Under the pieces are notes generated by a model. It was not told where the DNA came from. It did not search any database and was given only the letters and a program-made list of their open reading frames with translations. From Candidatus Bipolaricaulota bacterium (GTDB lineage: Bacteria > Bipolaricaulota > Bipolaricaulia > UBA7950 > UBA9294), in contig RXOA01000098.1 of the NCBI GenBank assembly GCA_003979035.1, positions 1 to 9,575 of the forward strand: a stretch of DNA of 9,575 nucleotides, written 5' to 3'. This document shows positions 1-6,569 of this stretch, piece after piece. How positions within the stretch are numbered: position 1 is the first letter of the stretch; the number at the start of each line of letters is the position of its first letter. The position numbers were made by a program, and so were the translations under genes.

Positions 1-1
1 G

Positions 2-106
2 CTGCCCAAGACGACTCTCGGGCGGCGGATGTTGCGGAAGCTGAAGGTCTACGCGGGGCCTACGCATCCCCACGCGGCGCAAATGCCGCGGGAACTGGAA
101 ATTTAG
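2..106 (+). CDS. rplM: 50S ribosomal protein L13, C-terminal fragment (5' part outside window)
   Basis: The first codons, read from base 2, give 34 residues ending in a TAG stop. They include LGRRMLRKLKVYAGPTHPHA and end in RELEI. This is the conserved C-terminal end of bacterial L13, a large-subunit protein that binds 23S rRNA early in assembly. The LGR.ML.KLKVYAG..HPH.AQ pattern and the short acidic 'LEI' ending are typical of bacterial L13. The gene is cut by the window edge, not broken. In most bacteria rpsI (S9) follows directly; here the next 143 bases hold no S9 start, and the next gene is an unrelated exported protein. Confidence 0.93.
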   Translation: MPKTTLGRRMLRKLKVYAGPTHPHAAQMPRELEI

Positions 107-158
107 TCGACCTTAAGGCACGAACCGGACAGATGTCCATGGGACGCTAGACAAATCA

Positions 159-184
159 GGGGAACGGTTTCGACACCGTTCCTC
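159..184 (+). terminator. Hairpin downstream of rplM, possible terminator without a U-tract
   Basis: GGAACGGT (161-168) pairs perfectly with ACCGTTCC (175-182) around a 6-base loop. Two further pairs (159-160 with 183-184, one a G-U) extend the stem to about 10 bp. It lies 50 bases after the rplM stop. The following bases are mixed rather than T-rich, so it is not a standard intrinsic terminator. It could be a weak terminator, an RNA-stabilising 3' hairpin or a processing site. The rest of the 107-249 gap has only a few very short palindromes besides the hairpin at 212-246, and I see no convincing promoter. Confidence 0.4.
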
Positions 185-211
185 GGTGACTCCCATCACA
201 GAAGACTACAC

Positions 212-246
212 TCACCCCACAACCTGGAACTCGGGTGGTGGGGTGA
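212..246 (+). promoter_or_regulatory. Hairpin covering the ribosome-binding site of the gene at 250
   Basis: TCACCCCAC (212-220) is the exact reverse complement of GTGGGGTGA (238-246). After one mismatch (221/237) the stem continues with five inner pairs (222-226 with 232-236, one G-U) and closes on a 5-base loop. The best Shine-Dalgarno-like stretch, GGGGTGA (240-246), lies wholly inside the 3' arm, three bases before the ATG at 250. If the hairpin forms in the mRNA it would hide the ribosome-binding site. The structure is seen in the sequence; translational control is inference. It may instead be part of a terminator region for rplM. Confidence 0.45.
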
Positions 247-249
247 CGA

Positions 250-873
250 ATGTTCAACTTCAGAAAACTCGCTCTTGTTCTTGTTGCATTCTGTGCGACA
301 GTGACTCCCTGGGCAGCGCTCGCTCAGGGTGAGAGCGTAGCCGTGTTTGTTCAAGCGGCGGCGGCAGTACCCGGCGCCGACTTGGAGTACCTTTTCAACT
401 ACGCGATGCAGCGCTGTTCGATCGTGACCGGCGCATCGGTGTCGACGCGTGGCGAAATCCAGCTTGCTCAGCGCCAAACCAACACGTACGTGGGCAACAA
501 TCTCACACTGAGCGGCCTCCGCAATTTGGCGCAAACCTTGAACGTCGATTACATCGTAATCCATCGCTTTGTGAGCTGGTCCGACGAGATCAGTTTTTGT
601 GCTGAACGAGCGCTGCTCTGGACAGGATTCGGCACGCTGCTGGGCGGAGTGGTTCAAGCTGTGTTGACACCGTTGGGACTTGTATTCGGATTGGAGCGGA
701 CGGCAACGGTATGCTTGTTCACGACCGTGTTTACCGATGCCGGAGATATCACGTTTACGACTTCGGTCGTGCAAGAGGATTGCCCGATTCTCTCTTTGGT
801 GACGGCGGATCCCCTTGAAGCGGCGAAGAAAGCAATCGAGGTATCCACGCTACAAATGGCGGTCGCTTTGTGA
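250..873 (+). CDS. Exported protein of unknown function, possible CsgG/LpoB-like alpha/beta domain
   Basis: 207 residues. The N-terminus is a clear Sec signal peptide: FRK, then a hydrophobic core, then ALA before Q26 as the likely cleavage site, which supports the ATG at 250. The mature part opens with a beta-strand-like SVAVFVQAA (29-37) and a helical stretch (44-56). Residues 90-109 (GLRNLAQTLNVDYIVIHRFV) follow the 'helix, then aDyiv-G-v strand' pattern of the periplasmic CsgG/LpoB/TolB-N type fold. That similarity is my pattern reading, not a search result. A glycine-rich hydrophobic segment (122-148) could insert in or lie on a membrane. Four cysteines (56, 117, 155, 178) remain after cleavage and could form disulfides. 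A plain alternative is a lineage-specific exported protein. It stands between rplM and the PKD operon, with a candidate terminator after it, so it is probably its own unit. Confidence 0.8.
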   Translation: MFNFRKLALVLVAFCATVTPWAALAQGESVAVFVQAAAAVPGADLEYLFNYAMQRCSIVTGASVSTRGEIQLAQRQTNTYVGNNLTLSGLRNLAQTLNVDYIVIHRFVSWSDEISFCAERALLWTGFGTLLGGVVQAVLTPLGLVFGLERTATVCLFTTVFTDAGDITFTTSVVQEDCPILSLVTADPLEAAKKAIEVSTLQMAVAL

Positions 874-946
874 GCAGGGAGGCTCGATTGGGAATTTGGA
901 ACGGTGATTGGCGTTACAGACGCATCACAGGGGTTTCGGATACAGT

Positions 947-968
947 AGCCATGAACTATGGCTTTTTT
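947..968 (+). terminator. Candidate intrinsic terminator between the exported protein and the PKD operon
   Basis: AGCCAT (947-952) pairs with ATGGCT (958-963) around the 5-base loop GAACT, followed directly by a run of six T (963-968). The stem is only 6 bp, so termination may be partial. The rest of the intergenic stretch 874-1005 shows no gene. Apart from the strong AAAGGAGG ribosome-binding site (993-1000) of the next gene, I see no confident promoter in it. Confidence 0.5.
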
Positions 969-1005
969 GCTAAGAGATGGATGATAGCTACAAAAGGAGG
1001 TTGCA

Positions 1006-3243
1006 ATGAAGGTGCATAAGGTCAGTCCCCATGGCCTTTTCCTACTCTTGGCGTTGCTGGTAGGCCTCCTCGGCTCCGCGGCGTTCGCACAAGAGGGATT
1101 CTACCAGGTCAGCCAAGGGGAAACGCGGGTGCAAGTCACTCCGCTGGAAAGCACTTCCAGCGCGGCCGACTTCTACGGGTATACGGCAAGTGTTGCAACG
1201 ACAGGACTGGAGAAAGCGGGCACCGCGACCTTCTTCCTGTATCGCAATACGTCGACCGGCGAGGTCTCGCTGTTCGCGCTCATGAGTGGTCCTGGCGGAG
1301 TGGCAGGGACCACGACCATCGACATGTCCGGCCTTCCCGCCGGGGCGGTTTTTCAGGTGCAGGACGACACGTTCGATTTCCGAGATACGTGGTCCATTGC
1401 GCCGCCCGCGGCGAATGTGTTCATGGGCTGGCAGGATGGCATGTCGGACGGGTTCGTCGTCGGTCCGCTCGGAGAAGAAGCGGACATCACGATGTTCCCG
1501 CAGTTCACGGGGGGAATCTCCTCCGTGGAGTTCCTGTACGGGAGCATTGCGAATCCGACGAGACTAACGTTGAATTTGCTCGATCCGATCGTGGTTTCCA
1601 CGGCGCTCAATTCCCCGCCACGGGCTTCGTTTACGGCGACGGCAACGGAGATTCGGGTGGATGAGCCGGTGACGTTCGATGCTTCGGCCTCGTCTGACGC
1701 CGACGGCAGGATCGTTTCCTACGAGTGGGACTTCAACGGCGACGGGATCTTCGACCTAACGACGACCGATCCCGTGGTCAGCTATACGTACACGGTCAGC
1801 GGGATGAAGAGTGTCGGCCTTCGTGCCACCGACGCCGACGGCGCCAGTGACAGGGATACCTACACGCTGTTCGTCTCCGAACTTGAGGTCAATGTTGAGC
1901 GAACGATCTCCACGATGACGGCGCTGCCCGGCAGCACGTTCCTCGTGATTGTCAGGATCGAGCCCGAGATCGATCTTGTCGGCGTCGGGTTGGAGGAGCA
2001 TCTTCCTGTAGGTTGGACGGTGACACCGGTGCAGAATGCCGGCGCGGCGTTCAAGCGCTCGGAGATCCAGTGGGTCTTCATCGAGAAGATCGGCGCTGGA
2101 ACCACCAAAGTGATCTCGTACGAAGTGACGGTTCCGACGTCCAATCAGTTGATCGCAACGACACTCCCCGTCTGTTTCGACATCACGGGAACGTTCCAGT
2201 CGCGGTCTCCGGCATTGGAAATGGAAGTCGAAGGCGACAACACGATCGAGATCAACGATACGCTCGGCATTCCAACGGCGATCGCGCACCTCATCCCCGG
2301 GGGTTCCGTAGATCGGGATGACAGCATTGACTTGCGTCTCTCGCAGAAGATCGAATCTGAACAGCTTGCCCGCGCTCTTGAAATCTGGCGGTTCGATGAA
2401 ACCGTGCCGTGGACGCAGGGGGCAACGATCGATCTTGAAATGATGAAGCGCCTGTCTGCGTATGCATATACGTGCACGCCGGTCGATTTCCCGCTTCCGC
2501 TGGTTCCGCAGGCCGGAATCACCGCCCTGCGAACGATTTCGACGCCGGTTCCCTGCAACAACGTGCTTGTCGGCTACTACGGCCCTAACGGTCTACCCGC
2601 CGGGAATATCTTCACGGTGAAGGTGGAAATCTGGGCCGATCAAGACCTCTACGGCGTCGGATTGGAGGAAGACCTCCCCACCGGATGGAGTGTCATCCCC
2701 GTCGACAACGGCGGCTTCACGTACAAGGCATCCGCAGTGGAATGGGTCTACCCGGGCAAACTGCCTGCCGGCGAATGCGTCATCATCATCTATCAGGTTG
2801 AGGTTCCGATGACTGCGGCGATCGAGACCCCGTCCAGCGATCCATGCTTCCTGAGCAGCAACGATCTGTACGGAGTCGTCGACTCGGCGCTTCCGTGCCA
2901 GAGCGTGCGTGTGATCGGGGACAGCGCAGTCGACATCAGCGACTGCTTGACGGTCCTTGTCGCCATTTCCCGATGGGATGTCGTGACCGATTCGGTGAAC
3001 ATCTCCTTGTCGGATCGAGTCACGTATCAGCAGATGCAACGCGCCATCGCGTTCTGGCTTGAAGACGAACAGGTCCCGTTGACGTGTGGTGGCATGGTCG
3101 ACTACGAAACGTTGAAGACCATCGTGGCCTATTGGTTCACCAACACGGACATCTGTGAACCGTTGCCGGTGAGTGTTGGCGACGTGTGTGACATCACGCC
3201 TGAGCCGTGCGAACCGAATCCGCCCGCCTGCAGCGATTTCTAG
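1006..3243 (+). CDS. Exported multidomain surface protein: PKD domain plus two Ig-like/W-module units
   Basis: 745 residues. The ATG follows a strong AAAGGAGG site with a 5-base spacer. A Sec signal peptide ends about AFA before Q29. Residues 30-200 form a region I do not recognise. Residues 203-292 are a PKD domain, with the hallmark YEWDFNGDG at 239-247 and a VSYTYTVSG...VGLRATDADG end. Two copies of the same unit follow. Each has an Ig-like domain (about 294-377 and 505-601; motif GVGLEE-LP-GW at 326-337 and 550-561) and then a W-module (422-498 and 650-721; pattern AI..W...VP.T.G...AY...PLP). A 24-residue tail carries three cysteines (728, 735, 742). PKD and Ig-like domains usually act in adhesion or as spacers in secreted proteins; no catalytic domain is visible. 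It is likely the first gene of an operon with the next two, and its product likely sits on the surface or in the periplasm. Confidence 0.9.
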   Translation: MKVHKVSPHGLFLLLALLVGLLGSAAFAQEGFYQVSQGETRVQVTPLESTSSAADFYGYTASVATTGLEKAGTATFFLYRNTSTGEVSLFALMSGPGGVAGTTTIDMSGLPAGAVFQVQDDTFDFRDTWSIAPPAANVFMGWQDGMSDGFVVGPLGEEADITMFPQFTGGISSVEFLYGSIANPTRLTLNLLDPIVVSTALNSPPRASFTATATEIRVDEPVTFDASASSDADGRIVSYEWDFNGDGIFDLTTTDPVVSYTYTVSGMKSVGLRATDADGASDRDTYTLFVSELEVNVERTISTMTALPGSTFLVIVRIEPEIDLVGVGLEEHLPVGWTVTPVQNAGAAFKRSEIQWVFIEKIGAGTTKVISYEVTVPTSNQLIATTLPVCFDITGTFQSRSPALEMEVEGDNTIEINDTLGIPTAIAHLIPGGSVDRDDSIDLRLSQKIESEQLARALEIWRFDETVPWTQGATIDLEMMKRLSAYAYTCTPVDFPLPLVPQAGITALRTISTPVPCNNVLVGYYGPNGLPAGNIFTVKVEIWADQDLYGVGLEEDLPTGWSVIPVDNGGFTYKASAVEWVYPGKLPAGECVIIIYQVEVPMTAAIETPSSDPCFLSSNDLYGVVDSALPCQSVRVIGDSAVDISDCLTVLVAISRWDVVTDSVNISLSDRVTYQQMQRAIAFWLEDEQVPLTCGGMVDYETLKTIVAYWFTNTDICEPLPVSVGDVCDITPEPCEPNPPACSDF
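1885..2499 (+). repeat. Ig-like + W-module unit, copy 1
   Basis: Protein-level repeat, residues 294-498 of the PKD protein starting at 1006. The Ig-like half contains VGVGLEEHLPVGWTVTP and ends in SYEVTVP. The W-module half starts at IPTAIAHL and ends at FPLP. This copy is the most diverged: AIAHL replaces AIAHW, VPWTQGAT replaces VP.TGG, and AYAYT replaces AYWLT. Confidence 0.75.
2518..3168 (+). repeat. Ig-like + W-module unit, copy 2
   Basis: Protein-level repeat, residues 505-721 of the same protein. The Ig-like half has YGVGLEEDLPTGWSVIP and ends in YQVEVP. The W-module half runs from VLVAISRW through QRAIAFW, QVPLTCGG and IVAYWFT to EPLP. Its closest match in the window is the unit at the C-terminus of the VWA protein downstream. 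Confidence 0.78.
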
Positions 3244-3296
3244 GGACAGAACCGGGGACGTGAATGGATCGGGATCGAACGATCTCTTATGGAAGC

Positions 3297-3302
3297 AGGG
3301 AG
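3297..3302 (+). promoter_or_regulatory. Ribosome-binding site favouring a start at 3312
   Basis: AGGGAG lies nine bases before the ATG at 3312. That start gives a compact signal peptide (RSKHEAARG, then the hydrophobic core). In-frame ATGs at 3264 and 3303 are possible. The one at 3264 has its own GGGGA five bases upstream but would give an unusually long charged region before the hydrophobic core. Confidence 0.45.
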
Positions 3303-3311
3303 ATGGTAGCG

Positions 3312-5240
3312 ATGCGTAGCAAACATGAAGCGGCGAGGGGGGCACCCCTCGCCGTCCTCTTGGGAGTTCTCTTGATGCTCCTTACCGGGATCGGGGTGCT
3401 GGCGGGATCCGGGTTTGTCGAGGTGGAACAGGTCCTTGTGCCGGACGATATCTTCGTTGCCGGCATGGGAGCCGAGCCGGCAACGGCCGAATTGCGGCTT
3501 CTCCTGACGGGCACGCTTCCCGAAGCCGATGTGCCGGTTGACTGCATTCTTGTGATCGACGTTTCGGCGACAGCGACCGGAACGTTGACCGCGGCGAAGG
3601 AGCTTGCGCTCGAATTGATCGACCTGTTCGGCGAACAAGACCGCGTTGGTGTGGTGTCGTTCTCCGATCGTGCCGTGCTCGACGCCACACTCTCGATGAC
3701 GAAGAGCCAGGCGAAGACGGCTGTCGCCGATCTGGAAGTCGGCGGGAAGTCGGCGCTGGGAGAAGGGCTTCGCGTTGCTCGGCAGGAGTTGCTTGCCGAG
3801 GGGCGCGATGGATCGCTCCTTGTCGAGATCGTCCTTTCGGACGGACAAAGCAATGTTGGCCGCACTCCCGATGTGGAGGCCGATGTCGCCGATGAAGCGG
3901 GGATCATGATTATCTCGATCGGCGTGGGAACGCTGATCAATCAGAGTCTCCTTGATGAGCTTGCCCAGACGACCGGCGGCGCGTTCTACCCTCGCCGGAG
4001 CGACGCTATGCTCGCCGAGATCGAAGCGCTCCTTACCGTGGAACCGATTGTCCCTACGCTCGTCATTGAGAAATGGTTGCCGGAACCGCTTCGCTATCTG
4101 GAGGCGACACCGCTTCCCACCCGCGTTGTTCGCGGAAGCGATGGAACGCTCATTCAGTGGCAGATCGCCCTTACTGAGCGCTGGGAGGCCGTCATCGGGA
4201 TCGCCGCCATGGAGGAAGGGGTTTGGGAGACGGATGATGGGTCCGTGATTCGCGCAGAGAATTTCCGTGGCGAAGAAGTTGTCATCGATATCGAGCCGCT
4301 AGAACTCAAGGCGCGGGAGCCGCTTGCACCGACCGCGTTCTTCCTTGCTGCACCGAATGAACCGCGGATCGGGGTGGAGACGACCTTCGATGCCAGCGGA
4401 ACGGTCGTGTACCAAGACAGCAGTATTGCGAGCTATGCTTGGGACTTCGACGGAGATCGAGTGATCGACGACATGACGGATGATGCCGTGATCACCCATG
4501 CATTCGCTGTCGAAGGCGTGCGCAACGTAACGCTCTGGGTCACGGACGATGAAGGCCGCGTGGGGGAATTCGACCGAGAAATCGAAGTCTTCCCCAGTGT
4601 GTCCATCGTTCGGACGATCGATACATGTCTGCCTGACGATGAGACCATCGAAGGGGCAACGATCGAAGTCGCAATCAAGATCGACGTCAACACCGAGATT
4701 CACGGATTGGTGATTCACGAAGTGACGCCGGTCGGATGGATCGTCGAGTTGACGGAAAACAACCGGGCGACGCCGCACAACGACAGCGTCAACCATGCGG
4801 TGGATTGGCTGTTCCTGGAAACGCTGCAAGACGGCGATACAAGGACGATTCGGTACCGCCTGACCGCGCCAACCGGCGGGTTCACGTCAGATCAGAACCT
4901 GGATGGCTACCTTGGCGGGCGGGATTCGGTCACGATTGTCGGCCTCGGATCCAGTTCTTCTCCACAGTTTGCACAGCAGCTTGCCGGCGAGGACAAGATC
5001 ACGCGTGTCGAGTACGTGTCCGCCCCCGTAGCGATTGCGCACTGGGACACAGCGCAGCAGTCGATGGATATTTGTCTTCCCGCGGAGTTCAGCTTCGATC
5101 AGATTCAGTATGCGGTCTCGCTGTGGCTATCGGGCAGTGTCGTTCCGCACACGGGCGGACTCACCGTCGACCTGATGCTGATTCAGGATCTGATCGCGTA
5201 TTGGCTGACAGATACGTCTGTCTACGACCCGCTGCCGTAG
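3312..5240 (+). CDS. Exported von Willebrand A + PKD protein with C-terminal Ig-like/W-module unit
   Basis: 642 residues from the preferred ATG at 3312 (658 from the alternative at 3264). The N-terminal hydrophobic segment is a signal peptide or anchor. A VWA domain spans about 75-240: strand CILVIDVSATATG, helix, VGVVSFSD, GGKSALGEGL (144-153), LSDGQSN (175-181) and IISIGVG. The metal-site motif is altered: D83-V-S85-A-T87 instead of DxSxS, and lysine 146 at the usual threonine of GGT; aspartate 177 is kept. Residues 250-335 follow VWA proteins' usual beta-rich extension. A PKD domain lies at 341-427 (YAWDFDGD at 375-382). Next come the Ig-like domain (431-520, HGLVIHEVTPVGW at 464-476) and a W-module (571-642) that ends the protein at YDPLP. 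VWA domains mediate protein contacts, often through a metal. The gene lies 68 bp after the previous one with no terminator, so the two are probably co-transcribed. Confidence 0.88.
   Translation: MRSKHEAARGAPLAVLLGVLLMLLTGIGVLAGSGFVEVEQVLVPDDIFVAGMGAEPATAELRLLLTGTLPEADVPVDCILVIDVSATATGTLTAAKELALELIDLFGEQDRVGVVSFSDRAVLDATLSMTKSQAKTAVADLEVGGKSALGEGLRVARQELLAEGRDGSLLVEIVLSDGQSNVGRTPDVEADVADEAGIMIISIGVGTLINQSLLDELAQTTGGAFYPRRSDAMLAEIEALLTVEPIVPTLVIEKWLPEPLRYLEATPLPTRVVRGSDGTLIQWQIALTERWEAVIGIAAMEEGVWETDDGSVIRAENFRGEEVVIDIEPLELKAREPLAPTAFFLAAPNEPRIGVETTFDASGTVVYQDSSIASYAWDFDGDRVIDDMTDDAVITHAFAVEGVRNVTLWVTDDEGRVGEFDREIEVFPSVSIVRTIDTCLPDDETIEGATIEVAIKIDVNTEIHGLVIHEVTPVGWIVELTENNRATPHNDSVNHAVDWLFLETLQDGDTRTIRYRLTAPTGGFTSDQNLDGYLGGRDSVTIVGLGSSSSPQFAQQLAGEDKITRVEYVSAPVAIAHWDTAQQSMDICLPAEFSFDQIQYAVSLWLSGSVVPHTGGLTVDLMLIQDLIAYWLTDTSVYDPLP
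4602..5237 (+). repeat. Ig-like + W-module unit, copy 3
   Basis: Protein-level repeat, residues 431-642 of the VWA protein. The Ig-like half has VRTID, GLVIHEVTPVGW, DWLFLETL and IRYRLTAP. The W-module half reads APVAIAHWD, IQYAVSLWL, VVPHTGGLTVD, IAYWLTDT and DPLP. It sits at the extreme C-terminus, which gives a natural right-hand border for the module. Confidence 0.77.
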
Positions 5241-5291
5241 AACGTCGGGCGATCGAGAGGCTTAGGTGTGCGGAGCCAGGAAAGAAGAGAA

Positions 5292-5296
5292 GGGAG
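5292..5296 (+). promoter_or_regulatory. Ribosome-binding site deciding a GTG start at 5302
   Basis: GGGAG, within AAGGGAGAAG, lies five bases before the GTG at 5302. Starting there gives MRVRKRYTAILFAVLIAAC, a textbook signal peptide. The longer in-frame start, GTG at 5266, lacks a comparable site and adds a charged leader. Confidence 0.6.
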
Positions 5297-5301
5297 AAGA
5301 T

Positions 5302-5997
5302 GTGAGGGTTAGGAAACGATACACTGCAATCCTCTTCGCTGTACTGATCGCTGCATGTGCAGGCGTGGCGGCCGCGGCCGATGTGGACTTCGATCCGTCC
5401 ACATTCAATCCCGGAATCGGCGAAACGGTAACGCTGGCGTTGTGCCAAGGGTGTCTAGGCGCCGATGTGGCCCAAGTTGAATGGGATCTCGATGGGGATG
5501 GCCGTTTCGAGACAGAAGCCGCGGGCCAGAGAGCGGTGGATGCCCAGTACACAACATCGGGCTACGTGGAAGTCACGGTTCGGGTAACCGATCTTGCCGG
5601 CCGTCGAGCGTCGAAGACGAAAGGGCTCTACGTTGGCGCTGCGCCGCTTGTTGCCGCGCGGACGCAAATCGTCGATCGCGATGGCTCGATCTACGTTCTG
5701 GTAATGATCACCGCGCAGCGCACAATCTCCTCGCCCGTTGTGGCCGAGATGGCTCCCAACGGCTACATGATGGAGATTGTCGACAGCTCTGGAGCGCTGG
5801 TGAAGCGCGAGGGAGATCGATACGTCGCGCTGTGGATGGAGATGCTGTACGAGTCGGAGATGCGTACATTGGCGTATCGGCTGTATCCGGCCGGCGGTCC
5901 TACATCGACGACGTTTGACGGGCTGGTCAGTTCGTACACGGCTGGAGAACGATTTGAAGCTCCGGTCTGCGGTGAGGTCTTCATCGACGAGCCGTAG
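5302..5997 (+). CDS. Exported PKD + Ig-like protein, possible lipoprotein
   Basis: 231 residues from a GTG start chosen on its ribosome-binding site and signal peptide. The signal peptide has RVRKR, a hydrophobic core, and either cleavage near AAAA before D27 or a lipobox-like IAAC with Cys19 as the lipid-bearing residue. Residues 27-110 form a PKD-like domain, with VEWDLDGDG at 59-67, YTTSGYVEVTVRVTD, then a short linker. Residues 113-190 align by eye with the Ig-like domain of the two upstream proteins: VLVMITAQ...SPVVAEMAPNGYMMEIVDSSGA, a tryptophan strand, and RTLAYRLYP. No W-module follows; the protein ends at VFIDEP. It looks like a shortened paralogue. It lies 61 bp after the VWA gene with no terminator between them, and a strong terminator follows it, so it is the likely last gene of the operon. 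Confidence 0.85.
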   Translation: MRVRKRYTAILFAVLIAACAGVAAAADVDFDPSTFNPGIGETVTLALCQGCLGADVAQVEWDLDGDGRFETEAAGQRAVDAQYTTSGYVEVTVRVTDLAGRRASKTKGLYVGAAPLVAARTQIVDRDGSIYVLVMITAQRTISSPVVAEMAPNGYMMEIVDSSGALVKREGDRYVALWMEMLYESEMRTLAYRLYPAGGPTSTTFDGLVSSYTAGERFEAPVCGEVFIDEP

Positions 5998-6016
5998 TTC
6001 GGATTTCAGCAGCAGG

Positions 6017-6053
6017 AGCGGGGTGCGTTGGGGAAGCACCCCGCTTTCTCTTT
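6017..6053 (+). terminator. Intrinsic terminator ending the PKD/VWA operon
   Basis: AGCGGGGTGC (6017-6026) and GCACCCCGCT (6036-6045) form a perfect 10-bp GC-rich stem with a 9-base loop, followed by TTTCTCTTT. It begins 19 bases after the stop of the last PKD gene. On the minus strand the same hairpin is followed by CCTGCTGCTG, which is not U-rich, so it mainly serves the plus strand. It lies between two convergent operons (stop codons at 5997 and 6072). Confidence 0.85.
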
Positions 6054-6071
6054 GATTCCGGTTTCCCTTCC

Positions 6072-6569
6072 CTACTTTGAAAGGCCTCTTCGGATCCCAA
6101 TGGCCATCAGCAACATGGCGGCTACGGCGGCAGCGATCGACGGGAGAAACGGGAGCGACACCTCCCCGATTAAGGCGACCCCTACCAGCGCGAGGCCGAC
6201 CGCAAGGACGGCGCCTTCCCATGCGATGACGCGGATGAAGATCGCTCTCCGGGCAGCCCCGTCGGCCTTGCCGAGAACGCGATCAAGTCGCTCGGTGTGC
6301 CAGCCGAGGAAAGCCAGCCCGATCGAAGCGGCGACGACGAACGGCGAGGCGCCCAAGAACGTGATCAAGGCTGCGTAAGCACAGTGCAAAGCCACTGCGA
6401 CCGATGCCATGCCGCGCACACGGCGTGACGCGACGCAGACCGCCGCCGGAAGCATCACGAGAAGTGGCCCGAACACAAGCCCAGGGACTCCCCGTCCGAA
6501 GGACGTCAGCGAAAGAAGCGCCAGCAGCGAGCCGCTGAGGCCAAACAGAAGCGCCGCCAGCCCATTCAT
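6072..6569 (-). CDS. Small multi-pass membrane protein, last gene of the MoxR operon
   Basis: 165 residues starting MNGLAALLFG. The ATG overlaps the stop of the DUF58 gene in an ATGA, nine bases after a strong AAGGAGGAG site (6579-6587), so this start is well supported. The protein is mostly hydrophobic, with segments near 4-22, 28-48, 57-92 (probably two), 118-138 and 139-160. A charged cytoplasmic-type loop (about 93-112, HTERLDRVLGKADGAARR) lies between the third or fourth and fifth segments. I do not recognise a named family. In haloarchaeal operons, as I recall, a small membrane protein of the DUF7519 kind takes this position next to DUF58; that is an analogy of place, not proven homology. 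A role as membrane partner of the MoxR/DUF58 complex is inferred from context only. Confidence 0.82.
   Translation of the reverse strand: MNGLAALLFGLSGSLLALLSLTSFGRGVPGLVFGPLLVMLPAAVCVASRRVRGMASVAVALHCAYAALITFLGASPFVVAASIGLAFLGWHTERLDRVLGKADGAARRAIFIRVIAWEGAVLAVGLALVGVALIGEVSLPFLPSIAAAVAAMLLMAIGIRRGLSK

Noticed and set aside
127..145. Short palindromes GGACA-GA-TGTCC and GTCC-ATG-GGAC as an operator or attachment site.
   Set aside because: The arms are four to five bases long and overlap one another, which is expected by chance; there is no supporting promoter.
196..774. A 192-codon minus-strand frame opposite the small exported protein.
   Set aside because: Its product has no hydrophobic core or motif, while the opposite strand encodes a convincing signal peptide.
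2941..3168. W-module read as a calcium-binding dockerin.
   Set aside because: The paired-helix layout is similar, but the DxNxDG-type calcium loops are absent, so I did not call it a dockerin.
2593..3345. A 250-codon minus-strand frame opposite the first PKD protein.
   Set aside because: It has no domain and lies antisense to a gene with a signal peptide, PKD and repeated modules; its His/Arg/Asp-rich composition is typical of a shadow frame.
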